Below, one piece after another: positions 16,829 to 25,348 of a DNA stretch of 64,000 bases. The stretch lies in the NCBI GenBank assembly GCA_964394085.1, contig CAYMWF010000002.1:1-64000 (forward strand), read 5' to 3'. Each line of letters begins with the position of its first letter. Position 1 is the stretch's first letter. The position numbers and the translations under genes are program-made. The notes beneath the pieces were generated by a model, which saw only the letters and a list, made by a program, of their open reading frames with translations, was not told the DNA's origin and searched no databases. The stretch comes from CAYMWF01 sp964394085 [NCBI: uncultured Gemmatimonadota bacterium] (GTDB lineage Bacteria > GCA-2686955 > CAYMWF01).

Positions 16829-17476
16829 TTATTCCCTTCTGTTTCGTCCCCATCGGAAAGCTTGTGATACTGTTTCAGCAATGATTCTGATATCGAGCCT
16901 GATAGAGGCATTCAAAGTGTAGTATAAATCGAACTGGAGATTATCCAGATCCGAACTTTCGCTCAATCCGTATACCTGCCATAATCCGGTCAATCCAGGC
17001 TTATCATTGAATTTCCGCCGTTCAAACCAATTATAACCTGGCATCAGCCATGATGGATCAGGGCGGGGACCTACAATGCTCATATCACCGCTAAGAACAT
17101 TAAAAAGCATCGGTATTTCAGTTGCCCCGGTTCTATTCAAAAAGAGGACAGTCCACTTTGAAATCCTGCTCATTTGTTTCCACCGCTCGGGTGAGGGATT
17201 ACATAACCGGTATTGCCGAAAAGGCTTTCCGCCCAGATCGTTTAATCTTCTTTGGATAGGAGTGGTATTTTCCCTCAGAGGTGGTTCTGCCCGCCGATTC
17301 CTGCCAATATGTACAGTTCCGGTAATAGGAAAGCTTCTAATCAATAAAGCCCACAAGGGAACAATAGCAACTGCCGCCGGCAAAAGCATCAACAGGATCG
17401 AAGCCGATACGACAACGTCAATGAGCCTTTTGTTGAATTGATATACTGGTAGTCGGTATATTCGGGAAACTGGCAT
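16829..17476 (-). CDS. bacterial sugar transferase (phosphoglycosyl transferase, WcaJ/PglC-like)
   Basis: Such enzymes move a sugar-1-phosphate onto undecaprenyl phosphate to begin polysaccharide assembly. The 215 residues show the N-terminal KRLIDVVVS membrane segment, and the signature NVLSGDMSIVGPRP followed by KPGLTGLWQVYG. The usual LDELPQ segment reads ATEIPM, so the Asp of the catalytic Asp-Glu pair appears to be Thr. The centre (GGKPFRQYRLCNPSPERW) replaces the common YKFRSM. It starts four bases behind the restored end of the enoyl-CoA hydratase frame. It could supply the priming step missing from the polysaccharide cluster 24 kb away. Confidence 0.85.
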   Translation of the reverse strand: MPVSRIYRLPVYQFNKRLIDVVVSASILLMLLPAAVAIVPLWALLIRSFPITGTVHIGRNRRAEPPLRENTTPIQRRLNDLGGKPFRQYRLCNPSPERWKQMSRISKWTVLFLNRTGATEIPMLFNVLSGDMSIVGPRPDPSWLMPGYNWFERRKFNDKPGLTGLWQVYGLSESSDLDNLQFDLYYTLNASIRLDIRIIAETVSQAFRWGRNRRE

Positions 17477-17480
17477 TTCT

Positions 17481-17586
17481 TTATTGGTTGATTAGAAGAG
17501 CGGAGCACATTTCTTCATCGTCGATTTCTTTACTCCAATTTCATTCTCCAGGTGTGATCCAGCACGATCCCCGTCGTTTAAACGGA
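17481..17586 (-). pseudogene. frame-shifted C-terminal coding remnant of the enoyl-CoA hydratase
   Basis: The gene upstream stops early, but these 106 bases still encode a crotonase-like C-terminus in two other frames: first NSLARLLPLIRLNDG and HLENEI, then SKEIDDEEMCSALL up to a TAA at 17481. One extra A in the AAA run and one extra T in ATTGG would join all three frames. The restored stop stands four bases before the ATG of the sugar transferase. Either two real single-base deletions or sequencing errors explain this. Confidence 0.55.
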
Positions 17587-18216
17587 TCAGCGGCAGCAAT
17601 CTGGCAAGGCTGTTTCTTCCAGATAGCTCCTTGCCCTGGAAAGTGCTCTTTGTTCCAGTTCATCAGGCGCACAAATTTCATGAATCAGGCCAGTCCGCAG
17701 AGCTTCTGAAGCAGGAATAAGCTTGCCTGACAGAATCAATTCAAGCGCTCGACTTTTTCCGACCAGCCTAGGGAGATATTGTGTTCCACCGTACCCAGGA
17801 ATAACGCCAAGTTTGATCTCCGGTAAAGAGAATTTAGCTTTGGTCGAGGCTATTCGGATGTTGCAGGCCATGGCGAGTTCGCAACCGGCTCCCATTGCGA
17901 ATCCGTTGACTGCTGCAATTGTAAACTTGGGTCCCCTGGTAATCATTTTCAAGGTTTCCTGCCCAAATCTGGATATTGAATAACCCTTCCAGGGGGATAT
18001 AGAGCTGATTTCAAAAATGTCCGCACCCATGCTGAATATTCTGCCTGATGCCGTGATAATTACGGCGTCAATATCCTGATCAGCATTTACCTTCGAGATT
18101 GCCTCATGAAGCTCCGTTACGGCTTTCACTGATAACAGATTTCGTCCATCCTCCGATTCAAGAATGATCTGCAGAACATTACCATGCCTGTCAATTCTAT
18201 AGGTTTCCGGCTTCAT
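17587..18216 (-). CDS. enoyl-CoA hydratase/isomerase family protein, truncated by frameshift
   Basis: A crotonase-fold enzyme that would add water to, or isomerise, an unsaturated acyl-CoA. The oxyanion and catalytic regions are intact: SMGADIFE, NGFAMGAGCELAMACNIRIAS with the first Glu, and LPEIKLGVIPGYGGTQYLPRLVG with the second. The frame stops after 209 residues, whereas family members have about 255 to 265, and the missing C-terminal part is present downstream in shifted frames. A second complete paralogue lies at 29865-30647. If the shift is real the trimer-forming C-terminal helices are lost and the protein is probably inactive. Confidence 0.8.
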   Translation of the reverse strand: MKPETYRIDRHGNVLQIILESEDGRNLLSVKAVTELHEAISKVNADQDIDAVIITASGRIFSMGADIFEISSISPWKGYSISRFGQETLKMITRGPKFTIAAVNGFAMGAGCELAMACNIRIASTKAKFSLPEIKLGVIPGYGGTQYLPRLVGKSRALELILSGKLIPASEALRTGLIHEICAPDELEQRALSRARSYLEETALPDCCR

Positions 18217-18325
18217 GACAGTTCACAATATTCGGAACCGAATAGATCGGAGTTTCGTAATGTTTTCACTGGTTCAGAAGGGTTGAGAAGGTGACGTTTT
18301 ATTCCCCGGCCTTCGGAAAAAAAGC

Positions 18326-18367
18326 AGAAAAAAAATCATCTCAGCTCTTTCATCTGCAAAGAAGCTG
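18326..18367 (-). terminator. terminator behind the TPR protein gene
   Basis: An imperfect hairpin with arms at 18342-18351 and 18357-18367 (CAGCTTCTTTG with GAAAGAGCTG on the minus strand) is followed by a run of eight T (A run near 18329-18336). It stands about 30 bases past the TPR gene stop. Confidence 0.65.
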
Positions 18368-18393
18368 CAGTACCGGCAAAGGGAAATTCCCGC

Positions 18394-19281
18394 TTATTCA
18401 TTTTTCGCCTTGATTTGCTCGAATTTATATTTCGCGGTCGGTCCCCAGGTCGGATCGCTGAAAGCTCTTTTGTATTGAACCATTGCGGCGCCGGGTTTGC
18501 CCTGTCCTTCGAGAATTTCTCCGTATAAAACCATCGCCCCAGCGTCATCAGGTCTCAGCTCAAGACATTTCTTGACGGCGCGTTCCGCACCAGGGAAATC
18601 CTTCCGGGCTTTCTTCACTTCGGCAAGCTTGAAAAAGGCTTTATAGTAATCGGGTTTTGTCCTGGCCGCATTTTCATATGCCCAAGCTGCCTTTGATAAA
18701 TTTCCGGTTTTCGAGTAGCAGTCACCAAGATTGTAGTAGGCTTTCGAGTATTCGTCATTCCACTGTATAGCTTTGTTATATGATTCGATCGCTTTAAGGT
18801 TGTTACCGCTCGATGCATACGCAAACCCCAGTTTAAAGTGATTCTTTTCGTTTCTTGGATTGAACTCAGTGGCTTTTTTATAATCATTTATTGCCTGTGA
18901 GAATTTCTTGTCACCAAGGTAAACACTCCCTCGTGCGGAATAGGCCTTTGCGAAAGAAGGATTTGCCTCAATCGCGTTTGTAAAAGCATCGATTGCTTTT
19001 TGCTTGTTCCTCATATTGTTATAGCAGAGCCCCATGGCCCAGTATGCTTCTGCATAATCCGTCTTCAATTCGACAGCTTTTGTATATTCATCTATAGCTG
19101 CGGCGAATTTCCGTGCTCGGAAAAGGGTGTTACCCTTATTGTAATGCTCAACATGTGCAGATGTTTGTGTTGATGCATCTACTTTCCCGCTACTCTCCTG
19201 GGCAATTACAACTCCAGATATCAGCGAGCAAATCAAATATGTAACTAGCAGGGCAGCTATCGCGAGTCTTCTGGCAAACAT
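18394..19281 (-). CDS. secreted tetratricopeptide repeat protein
   Basis: A 295-residue TPR protein with an N-terminal signal peptide (LAIAALLVTYLICSLISGVVIAQ), so it is exported to the periplasm. From about residue 44 on there are six to seven TPR units of 34 residues, recognisable by repeats such as AYWAMGLCYNNMRNKQKAIDAF, AYSARGSVYLGDKKFSQAI and AYYNLGDCYSKTGNLSKAAW. Such proteins act as protein-binding scaffolds; the partner is unknown. The ATG at 19281 has AAAGGAG upstream, and the gene has its own promoter at 19321-19348 and terminator, so it forms a single-gene unit. Confidence 0.9.
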   Translation of the reverse strand: MFARRLAIAALLVTYLICSLISGVVIAQESSGKVDASTQTSAHVEHYNKGNTLFRARKFAAAIDEYTKAVELKTDYAEAYWAMGLCYNNMRNKQKAIDAFTNAIEANPSFAKAYSARGSVYLGDKKFSQAINDYKKATEFNPRNEKNHFKLGFAYASSGNNLKAIESYNKAIQWNDEYSKAYYNLGDCYSKTGNLSKAAWAYENAARTKPDYYKAFFKLAEVKKARKDFPGAERAVKKCLELRPDDAGAMVLYGEILEGQGKPGAAMVQYKRAFSDPTWGPTAKYKFEQIKAKNE

Positions 19282-19320
19282 GAAGGAACTCCTTTCAACA
19301 CCTTATATAAATGCAAAATT

Positions 19321-19348
19321 ACTATACACCATCACATGTTTCTGTCAA
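19321..19348 (-). promoter_or_regulatory. sigma-70 promoter of the TPR gene
   Basis: On the minus strand TTGACA (19343-19348) and TATAGT (19321-19326) are separated by 16 bases. The -35 box is perfect and the -10 box matches five of six. Transcription would begin near 19314 and give a leader of about 33 bases. Confidence 0.75.
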
Positions 19349-19397
19349 GGATGGGATGGGATTAAAGCTGTTTCCCTAAGCTGACTTGCCTGGAAGA

Positions 19398-20666
19398 TCA
19401 GGATCCGCCAGTTGAAACAATTGGTAAGAGGATATTTACACAGGTGCCGATTCCGGGTTTGCTTCTGACGCTGAGAACGCCTCCATGACTTTGAATAACA
19501 CCGTAAGCCATTGCCAACCCAAGCCCCCGATCGATCTGCGGCGGTCTGCCTGTATAGAATGGAAAGACTGCCTGACCGACTGTCTTTTCGTCCATCCCCA
19601 CGCCATTGTCTCTAACCTCAAAAACAACAACATCTGAACCGTCCGGGATATCAGCTTCTCGAAAAACTGAATTGCGGCGGCGGTCCACAGACAAACCATA
19701 TTTCCTGCGGGTATGCATATTGATCTCTTCTTTCCGGTATTCAAGGAATAGCATTCCGGCTCCGGAAACGGAAACGACTGCATTATCAATTATCCGACCA
19801 ATAGCGTCCAACATTCTTTTCTTGTCACATTCGACAAACCCGTCCCAATCCCCTATTTTATCATTCACGGAGACATCGATCGTCTCTGCACGCTCTCCGG
19901 AAAGCAGCTGGATTTTTTCGAATAGCAATCTCGCATTCGTTCGCTCCAAATCGATTTCGGTACTGCCGGTGAAGATGAGAAGATCCGAAATGAGATTAGA
20001 CGAGCGGAATGCTGAATCTTCGATTATCTCAAGCTTGCGATAAATCAATTCATCATCAATTTTACTTTTGATGAGTTGTGTGTAACCTACAATAGGTGTT
20101 ATGAGATTGTTCAGCTCGTGAGCAAGACCGGTCGCGACTTCCCTCACCGCGTTCAACTGTGCTTCCCGGACGATTCTTTTGTAATGCCCGGATAACGCCG
20201 TATCCTGTCTCCTAATCACATCTACCTGTACGCGACTCTTCATGCCGTTACCGTTATGTCGCATTTTGATTTTTTTTGCCAGGGTTCGGAAAGCTCCATC
20301 AATTCTGGCTTTACAGGCTGGATTGATTTGAATTCGTTCTCCCTTCCCACCACCTTTTAATAATGCACCTACTTTTATATCCGCTTCATTACCGGTAAAA
20401 AAAGCGTGGGGGATCAGTAAGCGGTCTAGGTTCTTCTGAATTTCCGTATAGAATTCAGCCCGTCTGGGAAGGCTTAGAATTACACCGTCAACTTCGCCTT
20501 CAGCAATTCTTAGTTGCCTTATTACTTCAGCTTCTGAAATACAAAAAATGACTTTGATTTCATTTTCGTCATCCGCATTACCCACGCGATAACGCGTGTT
20601 TCGGGTTGCCTGTGAATTTATGGTCTCCTTGAGAGAATCCCGGAACATCAAGACTCGTGCTAACAT
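19398..20666 (-). CDS. sensor histidine kinase with degenerate N-terminal receiver-like domain
   Basis: A 422-residue soluble histidine kinase. The H box is TGLAHELNNLITPIVGYTQL near residue 190, and the ATP-binding domain has an N box (RIIDNAVVSV), a G1 box (VRDNGVGMD) and a G2 region (RGLGLAMAYGVIQSHGG). Residues 1-140 contain an alternating pattern (VIFCISEAEVIRQLR, VDGVILSLPRR, IPHAFFTG) that looks like a receiver fold but without clear phospho-acceptor acidic residues. There is no membrane segment, so it acts in the cytoplasm. The ATG at 20666 has AAGGA upstream. No response regulator is adjacent. Confidence 0.85.
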   Translation of the reverse strand: MLARVLMFRDSLKETINSQATRNTRYRVGNADDENEIKVIFCISEAEVIRQLRIAEGEVDGVILSLPRRAEFYTEIQKNLDRLLIPHAFFTGNEADIKVGALLKGGGKGERIQINPACKARIDGAFRTLAKKIKMRHNGNGMKSRVQVDVIRRQDTALSGHYKRIVREAQLNAVREVATGLAHELNNLITPIVGYTQLIKSKIDDELIYRKLEIIEDSAFRSSNLISDLLIFTGSTEIDLERTNARLLFEKIQLLSGERAETIDVSVNDKIGDWDGFVECDKKRMLDAIGRIIDNAVVSVSGAGMLFLEYRKEEINMHTRRKYGLSVDRRRNSVFREADIPDGSDVVVFEVRDNGVGMDEKTVGQAVFPFYTGRPPQIDRGLGLAMAYGVIQSHGGVLSVRSKPGIGTCVNILLPIVSTGGS

Positions 20667-20827
20667 GACGGATTCCTTGATTCATTCAGAGTTGGTGTTG
20701 TTTTAACCATATACTACAAGAAACCTTCTTGTTCGTCTGCTTCGGTAAAAATATAGCCGGTAAGCTGCACAAGTTTCAACCGGAAACTTAAAACTAGCAG
20801 TCACAAAACTTTCAGCATCTAATTCCT

Positions 20828-22612
20828 TCAAGTAGGTTCGTTATTTACTGAAACCAGTATGGGAATGGTGATATAAACACGGGTGCCGACATTCTCGACC
20901 GAATCGATCGTCATATCACCCCCGTGAAGACGGACAATCCGCAAGGCTATAGGTAATCCTAGTCCCGTTCCGCCAGCTTTTCCTGAGGTGAAAGGTTCCA
21001 GAATATTATCCTTGATTTCATCCGGAATGCCGGATCCTGAATCACTGACAATGACTACAGCTTTATTTTCATGCATTTTCGTCGTCACCTTCAGTTCACC
21101 AGGATCTGGTTTCATCGAATCAATCGCATTTTGAACGACATTGAGAATCACCCGATGCAGTTTGTGCGGATCAAACTGGAATCCAGGAATGCGCCTATCG
21201 TATTGCTTGACACATTCGATTTGTTCTTTTTTCAGCTCTTCCCTATAGAAACTAATGACACCATCGATGAGTTCATGCAGGTCACCCATCAGGAGTTCAG
21301 GTTTCATCGGGCCGGCAAAATCGAGCTGGTCTTTAAGAAAGCGTTCCAGTCTTGCAACCTCCTCAATAATAATGGAAACGCTTTCATATTCTTTACTCCC
21401 ATTCTCAAACTGCTTCTGCACCGACCGGGCATAACCCCCAATCGATATGAGCGGTGTACGTATTTCATGCGCCATGACGGCGGCCATCTCACCGATCGTC
21501 GCCATCCTGGCAGAATCCAGGAGTCTCAGCTGAAGTTTTTTCTGGCCTGTAATATCTTTTAAAAAAACCACCGCTCTTTCAATCTTACCATCTTGACCCG
21601 ACGCAAGAGGGTAAGTGTAGGTCATTAGATTACGCTGTTCTTCCTCCTTGGAAACACGTATGAATTCCATGCTGTGATTTCTGCCGGTTTTGAAAGTTTC
21701 AATCACAGCACACCCCGGACAGGGCGAACTCCTGTTTCCGTAGATATTATAGCACTGCGCACTGGAGAAATCTTTTCCAATCAGATCCAGGTATTCTTTT
21801 TCAGTTCTATTTGCCATTTCTATCATCATGTCGGTATCTATAACGATGATCCCGTCAGTAATGCTATCGAATGTCACCTCCAAGAGTTGTTTTGATTCCT
21901 CGAGTGTCTGTTCCATCTGCAGACGAGTGGTGAGATCTCTTATCAGGCCGATAAAACCAACCTTCTTACCGGATTCCACCAATACAATCGTGCTCATCTC
22001 GACAACACGTGGTTCTTCCCATTTGTTTCGCTTTATCAGCCTGAATACAACCCGGTTTTCTCTAATGCCATTGATGGCCTGCGAAAAAGCAGCCTGTACT
22101 TGTTCCCTGTCGTCAGGATGAACAAAACTGAAAAATTCCTCTTTATAATAGAGAGGCTGCTCCAGCTGCAGAAGCTCACTTCCCTGTTGATTCAGAAATG
22201 TAAATCTGCCGTCGAGAGCCAGGGTAAAGACAATCTCTCCCAGATTATCCACGAGGTGCCGAAAGTCATGTTGCTGTCTGAACAGTGTCGATTCGAGATT
22301 AAGTCTCCTTTGATGATAGGTTCTTACGATTCGTTTCGCAGCGATTGCGGCAACCAGGAAAAGAAGGCTTACATAGGCCAGACCTGAAATAAGGAATCTG
22401 ATTCGAATTCGTCCAAGAGCTTCCTGATGCTCTGCGGACATCCCGGCACTATCCAAATCATCTGCATCCCGGTTTTGATCTACATCAAAAAAAGCCGCTT
22501 CTTCCACGACTACACTGAATAAATATATTCCTGCCAGCGCGGCAACCATGATTGCCGCAAACATCAACACGACAAGTAACGTGAGCGTGAATTCCTTTTC
22601 TCTCCTCAGCAT
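20828..22612 (-). CDS. membrane PAS-domain sensor histidine kinase
   Basis: A 594-residue sensor kinase. Two membrane segments (about residues 8-32 and 75-97) flank a short periplasmic loop. A first PAS domain (FRHLVDNLGEIVFTLALDGRFTFLN) and a second one (SITDGIIVIDTDMMIEMAN) follow; the second holds the Cys cluster CYNIYG and SPCPGC. The kinase core has the H box MAHEIRTPLISIGGYA, the N box NVVQNAIDSM, and DSGSGIPDEI with GGTGLGLPIALRIVRLHGG. The ATG at 22612 with GGGAG upstream places the membrane segment at the start; the frame could open at a TTG at 22747. It lies behind another kinase gene and no receiver protein is nearby. Confidence 0.88.
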   Translation of the reverse strand: MLRREKEFTLTLLVVLMFAAIMVAALAGIYLFSVVVEEAAFFDVDQNRDADDLDSAGMSAEHQEALGRIRIRFLISGLAYVSLLFLVAAIAAKRIVRTYHQRRLNLESTLFRQQHDFRHLVDNLGEIVFTLALDGRFTFLNQQGSELLQLEQPLYYKEEFFSFVHPDDREQVQAAFSQAINGIRENRVVFRLIKRNKWEEPRVVEMSTIVLVESGKKVGFIGLIRDLTTRLQMEQTLEESKQLLEVTFDSITDGIIVIDTDMMIEMANRTEKEYLDLIGKDFSSAQCYNIYGNRSSPCPGCAVIETFKTGRNHSMEFIRVSKEEEQRNLMTYTYPLASGQDGKIERAVVFLKDITGQKKLQLRLLDSARMATIGEMAAVMAHEIRTPLISIGGYARSVQKQFENGSKEYESVSIIIEEVARLERFLKDQLDFAGPMKPELLMGDLHELIDGVISFYREELKKEQIECVKQYDRRIPGFQFDPHKLHRVILNVVQNAIDSMKPDPGELKVTTKMHENKAVVIVSDSGSGIPDEIKDNILEPFTSGKAGGTGLGLPIALRIVRLHGGDMTIDSVENVGTRVYITIPILVSVNNEPT

Positions 22613-22652
22613 CGATACTCCCAGTTGTCCGCCTGACCCTAAGTCAATCGTC

Positions 22653-24194
22653 CTAAGAGTCTCTATTCGGAAGGACTGATGTTTTTGCTCCTTTGAAAAA
22701 CACCGATTCGATCCTCGCAGAGATAAAATCCGGTTTCCCAGGATCAATTTTTCTATCTAGAAGAACCAGATCCCCGGATTTCCCCGGTGAAATATCACCA
22801 GTCGCTTCTTCGAGGAATGCCGCGTACGCACCATTGATCGTGAACATTTTCACTGCATCGAAAGGTTCAATACGTTGAGAGTGATTCGGATGATTAATCG
22901 CATAATGCATACCGGAAAAAGGATCCAAAGGTGTCACAGGAGAATCGGATCCTCCCGAAAGCAGAATCTTATTCTCAAGCAGATGCTTGAATGGGTGGGT
23001 TCTGCGCCATCCGTTCCCTACTCTCCTGCTGTAGAGGCCACCTGGTCCGCCTGCGTACGCCTCGAAAGCCGGCTGGACAGAAAAAAGGATTCCCATGCGA
23101 GCCGCCATCGCCATATGTTTTTTGTCGGGCATCACTCCATGTTCGATTCGCCAGCGCTGATGTGAGAATGTTTCCACTTTGTCGTAAAGTGTTATCAATT
23201 GGTCGATTGCCCGATCGCCGATGGCATGAAATGCAACCTGTAGCCCTGATAAGGCAGCTTGTTCCAGGAAGTCGGAAAGGAAACTGTCACTGTGATACAG
23301 TATTCCCCGGTTTCCATCGTCATCAAGATAATCTTGTGTTAAGGCGGCGGTTCGTGAGCTTAAAGAGCCGTCAATCATCAAACACCCGCCGATTTGATTC
23401 AAACCGAGGTCGAGAACTCGTTCAATATTAAAGGTCTGGAAATACGGCACCACCCTTATCGGAAGTGAAGGAAGCAGATCCACCAGTATACCGGCATCAA
23501 TACAATCAGGTCGGTTATTGCCTATAAGACCATGTACAAGGGTTAAGCCCTTCGACAAAGCCTGCCGGGCTGCAATGCGGTAGGCCTCTCTCTTTTCCTG
23601 GGCATCGATCTGGGCGTTCAACCAGTGGAAAAGTTCATAATGTCTGTCTCCGAGCATCGGTTGGAGCAGGTCTTCGTTTTGCAGGGGAAAGCCCTGCCCT
23701 GCAAGCATCTCAACGGCCGCTTCATTCATATATGATGAATGCCCGTCAATCCGCGTAATAAAAACCGGTGTTTTCGGGAAAGCGGCATCGAGTTCGGATG
23801 TCAGAGGGGGGCGCCGCTCCTTGAGAAGCTCCGGAACCAGTCTGTAGCCTCTTATCCACATATAGGCGTTTTTTGAATGCTCTTTCAGTATACCCAGTAC
23901 GTCAGAAATGCTCCGTGCCGGGAAAAGATCAGCGTGCAGCCCTTGAAGACCGGTCTCAAGGAAATGAACATGAGAATCGCATAAACCGGGGAGAAGCGTA
24001 TGACCCTTGCAGTCTGTCACATCAAATGCCGGGTTGGGATCCGATATAAACGAGCTCTGGTGTTTGCAGTCAGTAATAACGTTTGAGATGCAGCCGTCTA
24101 TTACTGCAACTTCGCCATCCTCGACCCAGTTACCGGAAGAATCCCAAAAAGAAACATGAGAGAGAATGAATGTATTATCATCAGCTTTTGCCAT
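22653..24194 (-). CDS. amidohydrolase family protein (YtcJ-like)
   Basis: A 513-residue metal-dependent hydrolase of the amidohydrolase superfamily, Amidohydro_3 / YtcJ group. The metal site motifs are in order: CDSHVHFLETG, ITRIDGHSSYMNEAA, VAFHAIGDRAID, RWRIEHG and LLSGGSDSPVTPLDPFSGM. The N- and C-terminal strands (FILSHVSFW, GDLVLLDR) form the usual beta-sandwich. There is no signal peptide, so it is cytoplasmic. The substrate of this family is mostly unknown and nothing in the neighbourhood decides it. It precedes the PAS kinase by 40 bases. Confidence 0.9.
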   Translation of the reverse strand: MAKADDNTFILSHVSFWDSSGNWVEDGEVAVIDGCISNVITDCKHQSSFISDPNPAFDVTDCKGHTLLPGLCDSHVHFLETGLQGLHADLFPARSISDVLGILKEHSKNAYMWIRGYRLVPELLKERRPPLTSELDAAFPKTPVFITRIDGHSSYMNEAAVEMLAGQGFPLQNEDLLQPMLGDRHYELFHWLNAQIDAQEKREAYRIAARQALSKGLTLVHGLIGNNRPDCIDAGILVDLLPSLPIRVVPYFQTFNIERVLDLGLNQIGGCLMIDGSLSSRTAALTQDYLDDDGNRGILYHSDSFLSDFLEQAALSGLQVAFHAIGDRAIDQLITLYDKVETFSHQRWRIEHGVMPDKKHMAMAARMGILFSVQPAFEAYAGGPGGLYSRRVGNGWRRTHPFKHLLENKILLSGGSDSPVTPLDPFSGMHYAINHPNHSQRIEPFDAVKMFTINGAYAAFLEEATGDISPGKSGDLVLLDRKIDPGKPDFISARIESVFFKGAKTSVLPNRDS

Positions 24195-24307
24195 TATCCC
24201 CGATACTCCACCGGTATACGGTCTCCCCTAACGTCCACAACCGTTTCATGCAGAACCCGTGTTCGCACTGGTTCTCTTGAAGCTCGATGTCGTGTCTGGG
24301 TGGTTAT

Positions 24308-24883
24308 TCACCAGCCGTAGACGACCCGTTGAAGAATCTCGTCCACAAGTTGTCCACCAACGATCTGGAATGCGAGGCTTTCCCCCTTGGCGCGGTCATC
24401 CTCTTCCGGGTCGAATGTATAATTTGACTCGGCAATCAGATCGTTTTCATTCCATAGGATTTTACCTGATCGACTATCCCGGAAAGACGCACCTATAGTG
24501 ATTACGATTTCTCTCGAAAATTCACCCTCGAGCGGCTTCTCAGTGTCCGTGTATCGGACTATATCGACTTCAAGAATCGCATCGGCTCGATTTCGATCGA
24601 CGATACGCAACCTGTTGTCTTCCAAGAATCTAGCTTTCAGCCAGGATGTCAATTGCATCTGGGCATCGAGATGATGAGGGATTTCTCCAACGGTCAGATC
24701 ATCTACTGGGGAAATATAGATTGTTTTGATGTGCGCTGGAAGGAATGTTGTAAAGGTATAACGACATCCAATCGTGAAACATAAAACCGCAAGAACCGGC
24801 ACAATCAAATAAAAAAGCCGGATTCCAGAGGTTGGAATCTCTTCATTCAGGTCGGATTCCGGTACAATTGCAGGTTTCTTCAA
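24308..24883 (-). CDS. LptE-like lipoprotein
   Basis: A 191-residue protein resembling LptE, the outer-membrane lipoprotein that plugs LptD during LPS insertion. After a 22-residue cytoplasmic start there is a hydrophobic segment ending in a lipobox-like CFTIGC, followed by the family pattern YTFTTFLPAHIKTIYISPVDD, the segment LTSWLKARFLEDNRLRIVDRNRADAILEVDI and the conserved ILWNENDLIAESNY near the end. The unusually long stretch before the lipobox is odd; start codons closer to the hydrophobic segment are not obvious. The amidohydrolase lies 113 bases downstream. Confidence 0.8.
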   Translation of the reverse strand: MKKPAIVPESDLNEEIPTSGIRLFYLIVPVLAVLCFTIGCRYTFTTFLPAHIKTIYISPVDDLTVGEIPHHLDAQMQLTSWLKARFLEDNRLRIVDRNRADAILEVDIVRYTDTEKPLEGEFSREIVITIGASFRDSRSGKILWNENDLIAESNYTFDPEEDDRAKGESLAFQIVGGQLVDEILQRVVYGW

Positions 24884-25120
24884 GGCGACACTCCAAATAA
24901 TTTACAAAACATCCACCCATTCTTACCTGAAAGATTTTCTATCTGCAACGGCTTTTCTTGTCGAGCATCTTCAGGGTTAAATTCCGTTCACCAATTATTA
25001 TCCAGCGTTAAAAATAACCGATTCCCCCCTTCAATAAATCCGAACGCGATTCAATAATAAATGGAACCCGATCAACTCCCGGTATGCTAATGTTTAAATC
25101 ACTTTTTAATGAAATTACTG

Positions 25121-25149
25121 TTGACACATTTCCACTGTGCACTTATAAT
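25121..25149 (+). promoter_or_regulatory. perfect consensus sigma-70 promoter
   Basis: TTGACA at 25121-25126 and TATAAT at 25144-25149 are both perfect matches with a 17-base spacer. Transcription should start near 25156 and reads into the small lipoprotein gene, with an untranslated leader of about 190 bases. Confidence 0.9.
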
Positions 25150-25160
25150 ACATTTCACGA

Positions 25161-25238
25161 ACGGTGCAGTTTAGCAAAATGTTTTTAACTGCGCCGTAGA
25201 GTTTGACATTTCGGAATAGTGAATGGGCTCGTTCCGAA
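25161..25238 (+). promoter_or_regulatory. structured 5' leader with two hairpins
   Basis: Directly at the expected transcript start lies an 11-base stem (25161-25171 with 25187-25197, one G-U pair) with a 15-base loop, and then a 7-base stem (TTCGGAA 25210-25216 with TTCCGAA 25232-25238), also with a 15-base loop. A weaker 6-base stem follows near 25264-25282. It could stabilise the mRNA or be a regulatory leader. It does not match a riboswitch family I know. Confidence 0.5.
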
Positions 25239-25348
25239 GTGCGCAAGAAAAATCAGTGAGGAGTTGGAGCAGCTCGACTTTTCCTTAAACTTCGCTCATT
25301 GATGGTTTAATGCCCTATTAATCTATCACCACATGCTGGAGGGTGAGA

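Noticed and set aside
18336-18548. Short minus frame at the end of the TPR gene
   Set aside because: It lies in another frame of a clear TPR gene and across its terminator.
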